Below, one piece after another: positions 32,187-40,526 of a DNA stretch of 50,116 nucleotides (positions are counted from its first letter, which is position 1; each line of letters starts with the position of its first letter). The position numbers and the translations under genes are program-made. The notes beneath the pieces were generated by a model. It did not search any database. It was not told the DNA's origin and saw only the letters and a list, made by a program, of their open reading frames with translations. The stretch comes from Spirochaetia bacterium UBA6919 (GTDB lineage: Bacteria; Spirochaetota; UBA6919). The stretch is from assembly GCA_002450905.1 (NCBI GenBank), contig DKAT01000080.1, positions 25,145-75,260 of the forward strand, written 5' to 3'.

Positions 32187-32672
32187 TTAATTTTCTTCGA
32201 TAATTATTTTCATTTCAACTCTTTCATTTGGATTATCCCTTCGATCTCTTGGTTCATTAACAATTTTATCTGCTACATCTATCCCTTCAACAACTTCACC
32301 AAATATGCTATATTGCTTATCAAGCCAGGGAGAGTCTTTGACACAAATAAAGAACTGAGACCCAGCACTGTTAGGGTCTTGTGCCCGTGCTGCTGAGACA
32401 ATACCTCTTTTATGTTTTTTATCAGAAAACTCTGCTGGGATAGTATATCCAGGTCCTCCGGTGCCATGTAAATCTTTATTCTCTGGATCCTGACTGAGGG
32501 GATCTCCACCCTGGATCATAAAATCGGGTATTACTCTATGAAAGGTTGTCCCGTTATAAAATCCATCTTTAGCTAGTTTTATAAAGCTTTCCACATGTTT
32601 AGGGGCTATTTCGGGTAATAGTTTTATCTTTATATTTCCATGTCTAGTTGATATTACTACTATATTATCCAT
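32187..32672 (-). CDS. Peptidyl-prolyl cis-trans isomerase, cyclophilin type
   Basis: Speeds proline isomerisation during protein folding. Family blocks are FHRVIPDFMIQGGDP, SAARAQDPNSAGSQFFICVKD, and WLDKQYSIFGEVVEGIDV, with the cyclophilin Arg, Phe and Trp residues. At about 161 aa it is a single-domain cytoplasmic form with no signal peptide. Two ATGs lie together (32675 and 32672); the second is used because AGAGG lies six bases before it. It has no operon partner. The 3' neighbour is the GC-rich orphan gene, convergent. Confidence 0.93.
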   Translation of the reverse strand: MDNIVVISTRHGNIKIKLLPEIAPKHVESFIKLAKDGFYNGTTFHRVIPDFMIQGGDPLSQDPENKDLHGTGGPGYTIPAEFSDKKHKRGIVSAARAQDPNSAGSQFFICVKDSPWLDKQYSIFGEVVEGIDVADKIVNEPRDRRDNPNERVEMKIIIEEN

Positions 32673-32675
32673 CAT

Positions 32676-33078
32676 TTTCCTCTTAATTTATGTTTATCTA
32701 GTTGATTTATTTCTATCATATAATATATAAAATGATTAAAAAAAGCAATTCTGTTCTATTTAATAATAATCGGATCATAATAATATTTGAGAAAATAGAG
32801 ACGGATAGCCATACATATTCAATATTTAAACTAAATATAAATCTAATTTTCTTAACGATAGCTTGTTATTATTAAATTATATTTAGCAGTTCTATAATAT
32901 TTATCTATAAATAATTATAAATAAGATAATTAAAAATCGCATAATTTATTTTACTTGACTTTTTTTTAAACTTTCATAAAATTATGATGTTAAATATATA
33001 AAATCATTGATAATTTATTCTTAAAAATTGGCGATTTTATTTTAATAATATCTAAGTCTTAACATATTATGGATATCC
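32676..33078. other. AT-rich intergenic region with promoter
   Basis: No gene is seen in about 400 bases of extremely AT-rich DNA. It contains the divergent start regions of the cyclophilin gene and the tail-anchored-protein gene, a promoter at 32955-32982, and an eight-base inverted repeat AAAATCGC (32933-32940) / GCGATTTT (33031-33038) that flanks the promoter and could be an operator pair (inference). Confidence 0.5.
32955..32982 (+). promoter_or_regulatory. Sigma-70-type promoter upstream of the tail-anchored protein gene
   Basis: TTGACT (32955-32960), 16-base spacer, TAAAAT (32977-32982). Transcription would start near 32989 and give a leader of about 90 bases before the ATG at 33079. 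The AT-rich setting lowers confidence. It would drive the unknown gene and possibly rsmA. Confidence 0.55.
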
Positions 33079-34077
33079 ATGAGTCAAAATCTATCAGATA
33101 ATATAAATATAGCCATGAAATACACCAATGGTGATGTTGAATTAGCTAAAAATGTTGTTCGGGGTAACTTTCAGGATATTCTTGTGGTCAAATCTCGTTT
33201 TAAAGGAACCGAGAATAGTAATTTTGGTAATATTATAATATTTCTAGCTACTCAATTAAATGAGATTGTTGGATTGAATGTATGTACTGGAAATTCAGCG
33301 TCAATATATAATAATAAACCATTTGACCCATGGAAATCATTTGAAGAAGATCTGACTACAAATTTCAATAGTGAACCAGATCAAAAAAGTTCTAAGCAAT
33401 TAAAAGAAATTATTTTAAGTTCAATTGAATCAAGTTCGAATACTAATTTCATAGAAGTATCACAAAAATCAGACTATGATACTGTCACGACTTTCTTACA
33501 AAACATTATTTCAGAAAATCTTCATGATAATATTCTTTGTCAGGTTGAATTTGAAAAAACAAATTCTATAATATTTGAATCCACATGTAAATCAAAAATT
33601 ATCACGGAATCGAACGATGAAGAAGTTCAATCAGGAACTGAAGAAAAATATATACAATCATCAAATCCTTTTGCAGGTAATGTTATTTTAATCGGCAAAG
33701 CAGTTTTGTCGCCTGTCAGAGGAAAGGATATCAATTCCATTCAATTAGGAGATAACATTAAGGTCTTAATACAAGAAAAGACCCAGAAGGCGATTAATAT
33801 TGCAACTAAGTTAAATGCATACGAAAATGGTGAAATGAAGTCTATTATAGCCGAAGTAGAATCATATAAAAAAAATGGATCTACTCATGAAATCTACGCA
33901 TCAATTGCTCCATATATCTTAGTGAAAATTACTGAAGAGGAAGACGTTAAAGTTTCTTACGTTACATCTGTATATGAAGAAGAAAGGGAAAAATATAATA
34001 ACAAAAATTATATCATAGGTTTAGCTATCATTATAGTTGTCTTGGTTTCAATAGTAATCTTCTTATTTTCTAAATAA
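33079..34077 (+). CDS. Tail-anchored membrane protein of unknown function
   Basis: 332 aa with no signal peptide and one C-terminal membrane helix (NYIIGLAIIIVVLVSIVIFLFSK), which suggests a tail-anchored inner-membrane protein with its bulk in the cytoplasm. The N-terminus (NINIAMKYTNGDVELAKNVVRGNFQDILVVKSRFKG) looks like a small helical bundle followed by a strand, a pattern I recall from hypothetical spirochaete proteins. A later block FAGNVILIGKAVLSPVRGKDINSIQLGDNIKVLI looks like a compact beta-domain. No enzyme motifs. The rsmA GTG follows its stop by six bases, so it may be co-transcribed. Confidence 0.75.
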   Translation: MSQNLSDNINIAMKYTNGDVELAKNVVRGNFQDILVVKSRFKGTENSNFGNIIIFLATQLNEIVGLNVCTGNSASIYNNKPFDPWKSFEEDLTTNFNSEPDQKSSKQLKEIILSSIESSSNTNFIEVSQKSDYDTVTTFLQNIISENLHDNILCQVEFEKTNSIIFESTCKSKIITESNDEEVQSGTEEKYIQSSNPFAGNVILIGKAVLSPVRGKDINSIQLGDNIKVLIQEKTQKAINIATKLNAYENGEMKSIIAEVESYKKNGSTHEIYASIAPYILVKITEEEDVKVSYVTSVYEEEREKYNNKNYIIGLAIIIVVLVSIVIFLFSK

Positions 34078-34083
34078 TCTCCT

Positions 34084-34956
34084 GTGTCACCAATCTTTTC
34101 AAGAAAAACCCTTTTACAAATCTTAAAAGAAAATCAGATCCAATTATCGAAACATAGAGGACAAAATTTCCTATTAGATCAAAATATCTTAAATAAAATT
34201 ATTGAATCTTCTAATCTTAGCAAAGAAGATATTATCATCGAAATAGGCGGTGGTATGGGTCATTTAACATATTATTTATCCCAAATATTAGCAGAACTTA
34301 TTGTTTTTGAAGTAGATAAGAAATTATATACCCTATTAAACGAGCAATTTAAAAATATCAGTCATGTGAGCATTTATTTAGAAAATATATTAAATGTAGA
34401 TTTTAATCAAATATATAAAAAATATCAAAAAAAATTAAAAATAATTGCTAACTTGCCTTACTCCATCACGACACCAATTTTAGATAAGTGTTTCAAGCAA
34501 AGTACTATGATTGAATCAATGACGTGTATGGTTCAAAAAGAATTGGCTGAGCGTATATTAGCCAAACCAGGAACCAGAGATTATAGTCCGTTATCTATAT
34601 TTTGCCAAACCTTTGCTGAATGTAAATATTTATTTAATATTTCAAAAAATGTATTTTTCCCTGTCCCCAAAATTGATTCTGCACTCATACAATTAAATTT
34701 AAATCAAAATATTTCAAGCACAATTCATAATTTAGATATCTATTTCCAGGTTGTCAAAGTGATCTTTTCAAATCGCAGAAAAACTATTTATAATAATTTT
34801 AAAAAAAATCCTTATCTTATATTAGAATCACATCTGGTAAATGAAATATTTAATAAATCACCAATAAATCCAGATATTCGGGGTGAAAATCTTACAATTG
34901 ACCAAATTATTGACCTTTCAAATATGATTAATTCATTGATTAAAAAAAGAAATTAA
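34084..34956 (+). CDS. rsmA: 16S rRNA dimethyladenosine transferase
   Basis: Dimethylates the two adjacent adenosines in the loop near the 3' end of 16S rRNA during small-subunit maturation. The fold shows KHRGQNFLLDQNIL, SAM-binding IIIEIGGGMGHLTYYLSQ (about residues 48-65), and the catalytic NLPYSITTPI block. 290 aa is normal. The start is GTG at 34084; no ATG lies nearby and no clear ribosome-binding site precedes it, so the exact start is less sure. Probably transcribed with the unknown gene upstream. Confidence 0.94.
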   Translation: MSPIFSRKTLLQILKENQIQLSKHRGQNFLLDQNILNKIIESSNLSKEDIIIEIGGGMGHLTYYLSQILAELIVFEVDKKLYTLLNEQFKNISHVSIYLENILNVDFNQIYKKYQKKLKIIANLPYSITTPILDKCFKQSTMIESMTCMVQKELAERILAKPGTRDYSPLSIFCQTFAECKYLFNISKNVFFPVPKIDSALIQLNLNQNISSTIHNLDIYFQVVKVIFSNRRKTIYNNFKKNPYLILESHLVNEIFNKSPINPDIRGENLTIDQIIDLSNMINSLIKKRN

Positions 34957-35101
34957 TAATATATTAATTTGAAAAATAATTACGAAAATAGTATATTAAA
35001 TGGCGAGGAATTGTCGATTTATTATCAGTTATAATTTTATATAAAATAAAATGTTTTAAACTTGCGATTATAAAGTATAGATGAATATAAGAGGTTTTTT
35101 T

Positions 35102-35542
35102 ATGGCATCAAAAAACGAGAAAATTGAAAGCGTCATTGGAGAAGGATCTGTATTTGAAGGGCGATTTGATGTTAAAGGATCACTCCAGATTGATGGGCGT
35201 TTTGAAGGAGATATTAAAATAGAAGATCAGTTAATAGTAGGGGAGACTGGTAAAGTCAAAACAAATGTCATTGCAAGACGTGTAATTATTGCTGGAACAT
35301 TTATTGGAAATATCAAAGCAACAGAAGAGGTCATTTTACTTGAGACTGGCAAAGTCATGGGCGATATTAAAACTCCTACCATTACATTCTATAAAGGTGT
35401 TATTACTTATGGAAATATCGAAATCACATCAAATAAATATGAAGAAGGTAATATACAGCGATTAATAGAGGAATCCTTTAATGATGGAAGAAATATCTCT
35501 CCTGTTGATTTAGATAAAAAAGGTATACCCCAAAAAATATAA
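35102..35542 (+). CDS. Bactofilin
   Basis: Polymer-forming beta-helical cytoskeletal protein (DUF583) of the type that helps shape cells or position wall enzymes. The core GEGSVFEGRFDVKGSLQIDGRFEGDIKIEDQLIVGETGKVKTNVIARRVIIAGTFIGNIKA shows the repeating G-x-(I/V) turns. The frame opens seven codons earlier, but AGAGG before ATG 35102 decides the start. No signal peptide; short disordered ends flank the helix, as usual. Neighbouring fliS and rlpA/SLT enzymes in the window fit a link to cell-envelope structure, but this is an inference. Confidence 0.93.
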   Translation: MASKNEKIESVIGEGSVFEGRFDVKGSLQIDGRFEGDIKIEDQLIVGETGKVKTNVIARRVIIAGTFIGNIKATEEVILLETGKVMGDIKTPTITFYKGVITYGNIEITSNKYEEGNIQRLIEESFNDGRNISPVDLDKKGIPQKI

Positions 35543-35650
35543 TATATTTCGATGAATCATTGTGAGTTTTAATTAAAGGTTCTTTATTTTTTAACCGATT
35601 TTTATCATGTAAATAAATAAAACGAATTCCCCTATAAAAAGGAGTACACC

Positions 35651-36082
35651 TTGCACGTTAAAGACGCTTCCTCCCATTATAAAGAAACTCAGGTTAAAAC
35701 AGCAAATCAAGGAAAGCTAATCGTAATGCTATATGATGGAGCTATAAAGTTCTTAAAAATAGCGATTGAACATCTCCCCACAAAAAAATACGATACAGTA
35801 AATAATAATATCATCAAAGCTCAGGATATTATCACGGAACTCATGCTATCACTTAATTTTGAAGTGGGTGATTTTGCTAATAAGTTATATGGACTGTATT
35901 CTTACATGAATAAAAGGTTAGTAGAAGGGAACATAAAAAAACAAGCTGAGCCACTAGAAGAAGTTATAAGATATCTGGGCGAATTAAAATCAGCCTGGGA
36001 ACAAATCTCCCATATTCCTACTCATAATGATGATCCAAACATTGATTTAGACCAGTCAGGCGGAATTAATATTAAATCATAA
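35651..36082 (+). CDS. fliS: Flagellar export chaperone FliS (TTG start)
   Basis: Holds flagellin unfolded in the cytoplasm until export. The helical protein has YKETQVKTANQGKLIVMLYDGAIKFLKIAIEHL (about residues 8-42) and the C-terminal part ELKSAWEQI, both typical; 143 aa is normal. The start codon is TTG, supported by AAAAGGAG six bases upstream. It stands alone: no fliD or fliC lies in the window, unlike the usual fliD-fliS pair. Convergent with the tRNA genes. Confidence 0.9.
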   Translation: MHVKDASSHYKETQVKTANQGKLIVMLYDGAIKFLKIAIEHLPTKKYDTVNNNIIKAQDIITELMLSLNFEVGDFANKLYGLYSYMNKRLVEGNIKKQAEPLEEVIRYLGELKSAWEQISHIPTHNDDPNIDLDQSGGINIKS

Positions 36083-36087
36083 ATATT

Positions 36088-36160
36088 TGGAGGTGAGGGG
36101 GATTGAACCCCTGACCTATTGCGTGCAAGGCAATTGCTCTCCCAGCTGAGCTACACCCCC
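36088..36160 (-). tRNA. tRNA-Ala (anticodon TGC)
   Basis: The minus strand folds as a cloverleaf: acceptor GGGGGTG with CACCTCC, D arm in AGCTCAGCTGGGAGAGC, anticodon TGC in CCTTGCACGC, and T arm AGGGG-TTCAATC-CCCCT. The discriminator is A. CCA is not encoded, so the ends must be added by a CCA-adding enzyme. It reads from the same strand as, and 69 bases after, tRNA-Gln, so one transcript is likely. The T-arm loop has TTCAATC, one base off the usual TTCGANT. Confidence 0.96.
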
Positions 36161-36229
36161 GAAAAGATACATAGAAATTAATTATTTTTATCCAAATGGT
36201 CAATCAATTTCTTTTGAGTTAATATTATT

Positions 36230-36300
36230 TTCTCCCCCAAGGATTCGAACCTCGACATACAGGACCAAAACCTGCTGTGCTACCATTACACAAGGGGAGA
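36230..36300 (-). tRNA. tRNA-Gln (anticodon TTG)
   Basis: Minus-strand cloverleaf: acceptor TCTCCCC with GGGGAGA, D arm containing TGTAATGGTAGCACA, anticodon TTG in the loop of GCAGG-TTTTGGT-CCTGT, and T arm CGAGG-TTCGAAT-CCTTG. Discriminator A; no encoded CCA. The first gene of a two-tRNA unit with tRNA-Ala, served by the promoter just upstream (36315-36342). Confidence 0.96.
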
Positions 36301-36314
36301 TTATAATTGAGATA

Positions 36315-36342
36315 AATTTAAATAAAAAATAATTAATGTCAA
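36315..36342 (-). promoter_or_regulatory. Sigma-70-type promoter for the tRNA-Gln/tRNA-Ala unit
   Basis: On the minus strand TTGACA (36342-36337), a 16-base spacer, and TAAATT (36320-36315). A start near 36308 would leave a 5' leader of only about eight bases before tRNA-Gln, as is common for tRNA operons. Confidence 0.75.
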
Positions 36343-36549
36343 CTATTCATCAATAAATATTTCTTCGACCATCACCATAAAATAATATATTCTTACTAAC
36401 TCTCTAAATATTTTTAAAGTTTTTAACAAATAAATTAGGTTTCAATCAATATTCCTCTGTAATTTTTCGATTATATTAATATATTATTGTTTAAAGATTT
36501 TATAATCTTCAAGGTAACAAAGTATTTTTTATTTAACGAGGGTGAGAGA

Positions 36550-37173
36550 ATGCAAACAAAAGATTTTAATATTGCTCAACATATTAAGGTCTTTACAAAT
36601 GGTGATATAATATTTCAGGAAGGAAGTAAGGGACGTGAAATGTATGTCATTCTTAAGGGAGAGGTAGAGATCACAAAACTTATAAGCGGACAGCCCCATG
36701 TACTTAGTATTATCAGATCAGGTGAGTTTTTTGGTGAAATGTCAACAATTCGCGGAGTACCTAGGGTAGCTACTGCAAGGGCTATTGGACAAGTTGAATG
36801 TCTGGGGGTAAACCCTGATTCCTTTAAAGCAGTATTACAACGTAAACCTGGTTTTGGAATAAAAGTTATTAAAGAACTTTGTGATAGGATTGAAGCTGCA
36901 AATAAACAAATTGAAAAAATGGCTTTATTACGTGAACTTGAGAAAATTACTGTCCAGCTAGTAAATATTGCTACGAATTATGGTCAAAAACCATTTACTA
37001 ATATGAAAATCAATTATGATAATGCATTAAACGAAGTTGCATCAAAAATTAAGTCCGACAGAGAAATGGTTGGTAAAATATTTGCATCAATGGTAAAATA
37101 TAATCGGATTGATGTTATTGTTGATGCCGGTATACGTTATATCCAATTATCTGACAAATTATTAAAAAATTAA
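36550..37173 (+). CDS. CRP-fold cyclic-nucleotide-binding-domain protein
   Basis: Residues about 5-120 are a cNMP-binding domain (NGDIIFQEGSKGREMYVILKGEVEI) with a phosphate-binding cassette-like FFGEMSTIRGVPRVATARA, where the conserved Arg and Glu suggest it can bind a cyclic nucleotide. The C-terminal ~80 residues (NALNEVASKIKSDREMVGKIFASMVKYNRIDVIVDAGIRYIQL) look like a divergent winged-helix of the CRP/FNR type, so this may be a DNA-binding regulator. The frame opens 21 codons earlier at TTG, but GAGGGTGAG before ATG 36550 decides the start. Targets unknown; queG converges on it. Confidence 0.85.
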   Translation: MQTKDFNIAQHIKVFTNGDIIFQEGSKGREMYVILKGEVEITKLISGQPHVLSIIRSGEFFGEMSTIRGVPRVATARAIGQVECLGVNPDSFKAVLQRKPGFGIKVIKELCDRIEAANKQIEKMALLRELEKITVQLVNIATNYGQKPFTNMKINYDNALNEVASKIKSDREMVGKIFASMVKYNRIDVIVDAGIRYIQLSDKLLKN

Positions 37174-38210
37174 TTATTAATCTTAGTCACAGCCCATAAT
37201 ATATGTTCATTCAAGAGAGGGTCATTCAAATTCAATAATTCTTTTAAAGAATGTAGATATTTTTTATCCTTCGAATTACCAGCAACAGTTATAGCATTTC
37301 TTAAAAATCCCTTCCATTTCGTCCGTTTCACTGGATTTTGTTGGAAAATTGTTTTAAAATCCTCCTCAGTTATTGATAACCAGTCTGATAAATCTCTTGT
37401 TATTATCTCTGATCTTGGATGAAACTCATTAATTGACGTAACAAGTGGCCTTTTATTCCACGGACAAACACTTTGGCAAAGATCACATCCAAATATATGT
37501 TTTCCTACATTATCTCTCAAAACCTCGGGGATTTGATTCTTCAATTCTATCGTTAAATAAGAAATACACTTACTCGCATTCAACTGATATTCTCCCTGAA
37601 AAGCACCAGTAGGACAGATTTCAAGACATTTTGTGCACTGTCCGCAATAATTTTGTGCTGCTTTATCAATCTCAAGAGGAATATTCGTAATAATCTCTCC
37701 TAAAAATACCCAGGAACCAAAATGCCTGCTGATTAAACATGTATTTTTACCAATCCAGCCTATTCCCGCCCTTTGAGCATATGCCTTTTCAAGGATAGGA
37801 GCAGTATCAACACATATTCTGGTCTCGGATTCAGGGATCAAATCTTTTATATAGATGTTTAATTTTTTTAACATCTTCATCAAAATAATATGATAATCCT
37901 TATTTCGGGCATAATTTGAAATTATTCCTTCCGGTGTATCATCTGGTTCCTCAGCATAATAATTTACCCCACAACTAATGACGGATTCAGCAGATGGAAA
38001 TAATTGACGAACCCCTTGACGCACTGGTAATCGTTCCATGTAACCCATTTCACCCTGATAATGATTAGATAACCAGGACTTATAATATTTATAGTCATAA
38101 ATATCTTCTGCTGATGTAATCCCTATTAAATCGAATCCCATTCCAAGGGCTTCTTCTTTAATTTTTTTTGTAAAATATTGCCTGTTTGACCAATTCATAG
38201 TAACTTTCAT
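37170..38210 (-). CDS. queG: Epoxyqueuosine reductase
   Basis: Last step of queuosine synthesis in tRNA: reduces epoxyqueuosine using cobalamin and two 4Fe-4S clusters. The cluster motifs are CGQCTKCLEICPTGAF and CDLCQSVCPW; the N-terminal DUF1730 part (ALGMGFDLIGIT, VISCGVNYY) and CVDTAPILEKAYAQRAGIGWIGKNTCLI match the family. At 346 aa it is typical. Its 3' end overlaps the CRP-fold gene by four bases. Other queuosine genes are not in the window. Confidence 0.93.
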   Translation of the reverse strand: MKVTMNWSNRQYFTKKIKEEALGMGFDLIGITSAEDIYDYKYYKSWLSNHYQGEMGYMERLPVRQGVRQLFPSAESVISCGVNYYAEEPDDTPEGIISNYARNKDYHIILMKMLKKLNIYIKDLIPESETRICVDTAPILEKAYAQRAGIGWIGKNTCLISRHFGSWVFLGEIITNIPLEIDKAAQNYCGQCTKCLEICPTGAFQGEYQLNASKCISYLTIELKNQIPEVLRDNVGKHIFGCDLCQSVCPWNKRPLVTSINEFHPRSEIITRDLSDWLSITEEDFKTIFQQNPVKRTKWKGFLRNAITVAGNSKDKKYLHSLKELLNLNDPLLNEHILWAVTKINN

Positions 38211-38457
38211 GAGAAAACTTTTGAATATGATATAATATATTTAATTATCTGTATTAATTTATATAAATAAATATTATACTGTTAAAAATAATATATCAAA
38301 TATATAAATTCTATTGATAGAATGACGAATTATATTATACTTAAAAAAATATTAATAATGATACCAAATTAAAAATAACTTCATTATCAAGAATTATAGA
38401 GAATATTATTGAATAAAATTATTATCATTCCCATTAAGTATTATATTATATAAAATT

Positions 38458-40290
38458 ATGGATATTAATTCAAGCCGGCCTATAATAATATTTGATTTCT
38501 TTGCAATAACTTATGAATCAGTAGTAAAAAAATCTTCACAAAATTCAGATCAATATAAATTATTAACTGAAGAAAGAATAAAAACTTATGTGGTTGATTT
38601 CCTTAAATCAAATCATATTCCCCTTGCTGAAGACTGTCGAACTTTATCGAAAGAAGAAATCGACTCTTTGACAGAAGATTCATTTAAGGATTTATATTAT
38701 AAAACCTTTGGTGAAGGTGATTCCAGCGATTTTAAACAAGCACTTATTGATGAATTAAATAAACTATTAGATATCATTAATAATTATGATAATAATAAAC
38801 AAATAAATGAAGATGGCTTCGAAAGCCTGATCAAACGAATCGTTTTAAGATTGTTATATGATATCTATAGAAAAATTGCAGAAGTAATTGATAACTACGA
38901 TTTAACAAAATCATATATTTATGGTATTAAAATGCTTAATACCTTAAGAGTGCCTGCTAATTTTGAAGAATACTCTGGATTATACCAGCAATTTCATATC
39001 CTTGGGTTAATTGAAAAATCAATTGAAAAAATAAATATCCCAGAATTCATTCCTAAAATGGATATCAATAAATACCTCATCAAGTTCCCCAGCATCTATG
39101 ATCTAAATCAGGAAATACAAGAGGTCATTAGTCAGTCCTTCCCAATTCCAGAGGCTGAAAAAAAATTACTTGAAATAAAAAGTAAATACTTTGTATATGA
39201 TATAGCTGCCGCTTTTGCAAATCCAATGCATATTAGCGAAATAGTAAATCTTATTTGCCCAAGTGAAACATACAAAGAGAATTTTAAAACTTTAATTACT
39301 GAGTATCAAAAAGATATTTCCACTAAAAAAAGGATTTTCGAGGACTTTTTTGAAGAAAAAATAGAAGATCTTCGGGCAAAGAAACTTAATTTTGGTGAAA
39401 ACATACTTCCTATCCTTAGTTTTATTATTAATTCCCTGGATGAAAAGAAAAAAGATGAGGATGTTATCAAACAAATCGGACTTGTATTTTCCATTATGTA
39501 CAAAAAAGTCGTTCAGGACTATAGAATTGAGACAGAATCAAAGATGGATCAATTAGAGGAATTAAAAAAATATAAAGAAAACTTTTGCAATCCAACTCTA
39601 TACAATGAATTTAAAAAACAATACCACGAATTATCTACCCAAAAAATAGATTATAACAAAGTATTTTTTGAAAACCATTATGAAAAAAAACCATTAAATT
39701 ATCTATTTATCATATATCTAGCATATAAACTAGATGATCTTAATTTCATTCAAAAAGTTCTTAAAAGTTATTTTGAAAATCGTCTCCTGAGAAATTATGC
39801 CCGTGATTTAATTTATAGAAAATTAGAAGACTATAAAAATACCACAAGCATTAAAAATATTGATAAATTAAAAAATATATATAGAGAATATTTTACTGCT
39901 ATATCTAATGATAAGGAACGTGTTGAATATAAAAAAGAGGTCCTAAAATATCTTGTAAATGTAATTACACAAAAAAAACAACCCCCATATGATCAATTTT
40001 ATTCTGAGATGGCAGATGTTTTTTTAGCTGAAATAAATAAAATACTTGATGTAACTCTAATTAATAGAAAAGCAACTGGAAAAGTTCTTAAATCAAATGA
40101 AGAAAAAAATTTGCAGGTTATATTATATTTAATCAATGAAAATCTTTATAATAAACTTGTTGGAAAACTCGATGAAAATGACACAGCTAAAGAACAAATC
40201 AGTCGTAAAATAGATCTTAGATTTACAAATGAATACAAAAGATTGGAGGAAAGATATTCTAAGTATTCAAAAAAATTATCTATGTTATAA
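38458..40290 (+). CDS. Large helical protein of unknown function
   Basis: 610 aa with no signal peptide, membrane helix or recognisable domain. It is strongly helical and charged, with Lys/Glu/Ile-rich segments that could form coiled coils or TPR-like pairs (ESLIKRIVLRLLYDIYRKIAEVIDNY, KKRIFEDFFEEKIEDLRAKKLN, DKERVEYKKEVLKYLVNVITQKKQ). The N-terminus (RPIIIFDFFAITYESVVKK) is the most hydrophobic part but not a signal. A possible scaffold-type role is only a guess. It has no ribosome-binding site of note. Its end overlaps the frame of the short lipoprotein-like ORF downstream. Confidence 0.7.
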   Translation: MDINSSRPIIIFDFFAITYESVVKKSSQNSDQYKLLTEERIKTYVVDFLKSNHIPLAEDCRTLSKEEIDSLTEDSFKDLYYKTFGEGDSSDFKQALIDELNKLLDIINNYDNNKQINEDGFESLIKRIVLRLLYDIYRKIAEVIDNYDLTKSYIYGIKMLNTLRVPANFEEYSGLYQQFHILGLIEKSIEKINIPEFIPKMDINKYLIKFPSIYDLNQEIQEVISQSFPIPEAEKKLLEIKSKYFVYDIAAAFANPMHISEIVNLICPSETYKENFKTLITEYQKDISTKKRIFEDFFEEKIEDLRAKKLNFGENILPILSFIINSLDEKKKDEDVIKQIGLVFSIMYKKVVQDYRIETESKMDQLEELKKYKENFCNPTLYNEFKKQYHELSTQKIDYNKVFFENHYEKKPLNYLFIIYLAYKLDDLNFIQKVLKSYFENRLLRNYARDLIYRKLEDYKNTTSIKNIDKLKNIYREYFTAISNDKERVEYKKEVLKYLVNVITQKKQPPYDQFYSEMADVFLAEINKILDVTLINRKATGKVLKSNEEKNLQVILYLINENLYNKLVGKLDENDTAKEQISRKIDLRFTNEYKRLEERYSKYSKKLSML

Positions 40291-40312
40291 AAAATTAATT
40301 ATAATATTTATA

Positions 40313-40459
40313 ATGATATTATTTTTTATAAATCTAAATTGTTGTATTATTGTCCCTCCCATTGTACATGAAAGATTATTTTTCCCCAATAACTCAAAAA
40401 CTTTACCAGATAATGAAAAAAAGGAAAAAAATCTTAAACAAAATAAAAAAAAGAATTAA
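40313..40459 (+). CDS. Possible short lipoprotein
   Basis: A small frame just after the 610-aa gene. From ATG 40313 it reads MILFFINLNCCIIVPPIVHERLF and then a basic Asn/Lys tail (48 aa). The hydrophobic run continues upstream (KKLIIIFIM), so the real start may be earlier: an ATG exists at 40229 inside the preceding gene, which would give 76 aa. FINLNC resembles a lipobox with N before the Cys, as in other lipoproteins of this window. Evidence is weak and it may be chance. Confidence 0.35.
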   Translation: MILFFINLNCCIIVPPIVHERLFFPNNSKTLPDNEKKEKNLKQNKKKN

Positions 40460-40526
40460 ATTTATAAATTACTTGATCTCAATATACTAGTTTGAAAATA
40501 TTAAATTATAAACAGGTTATATTATT

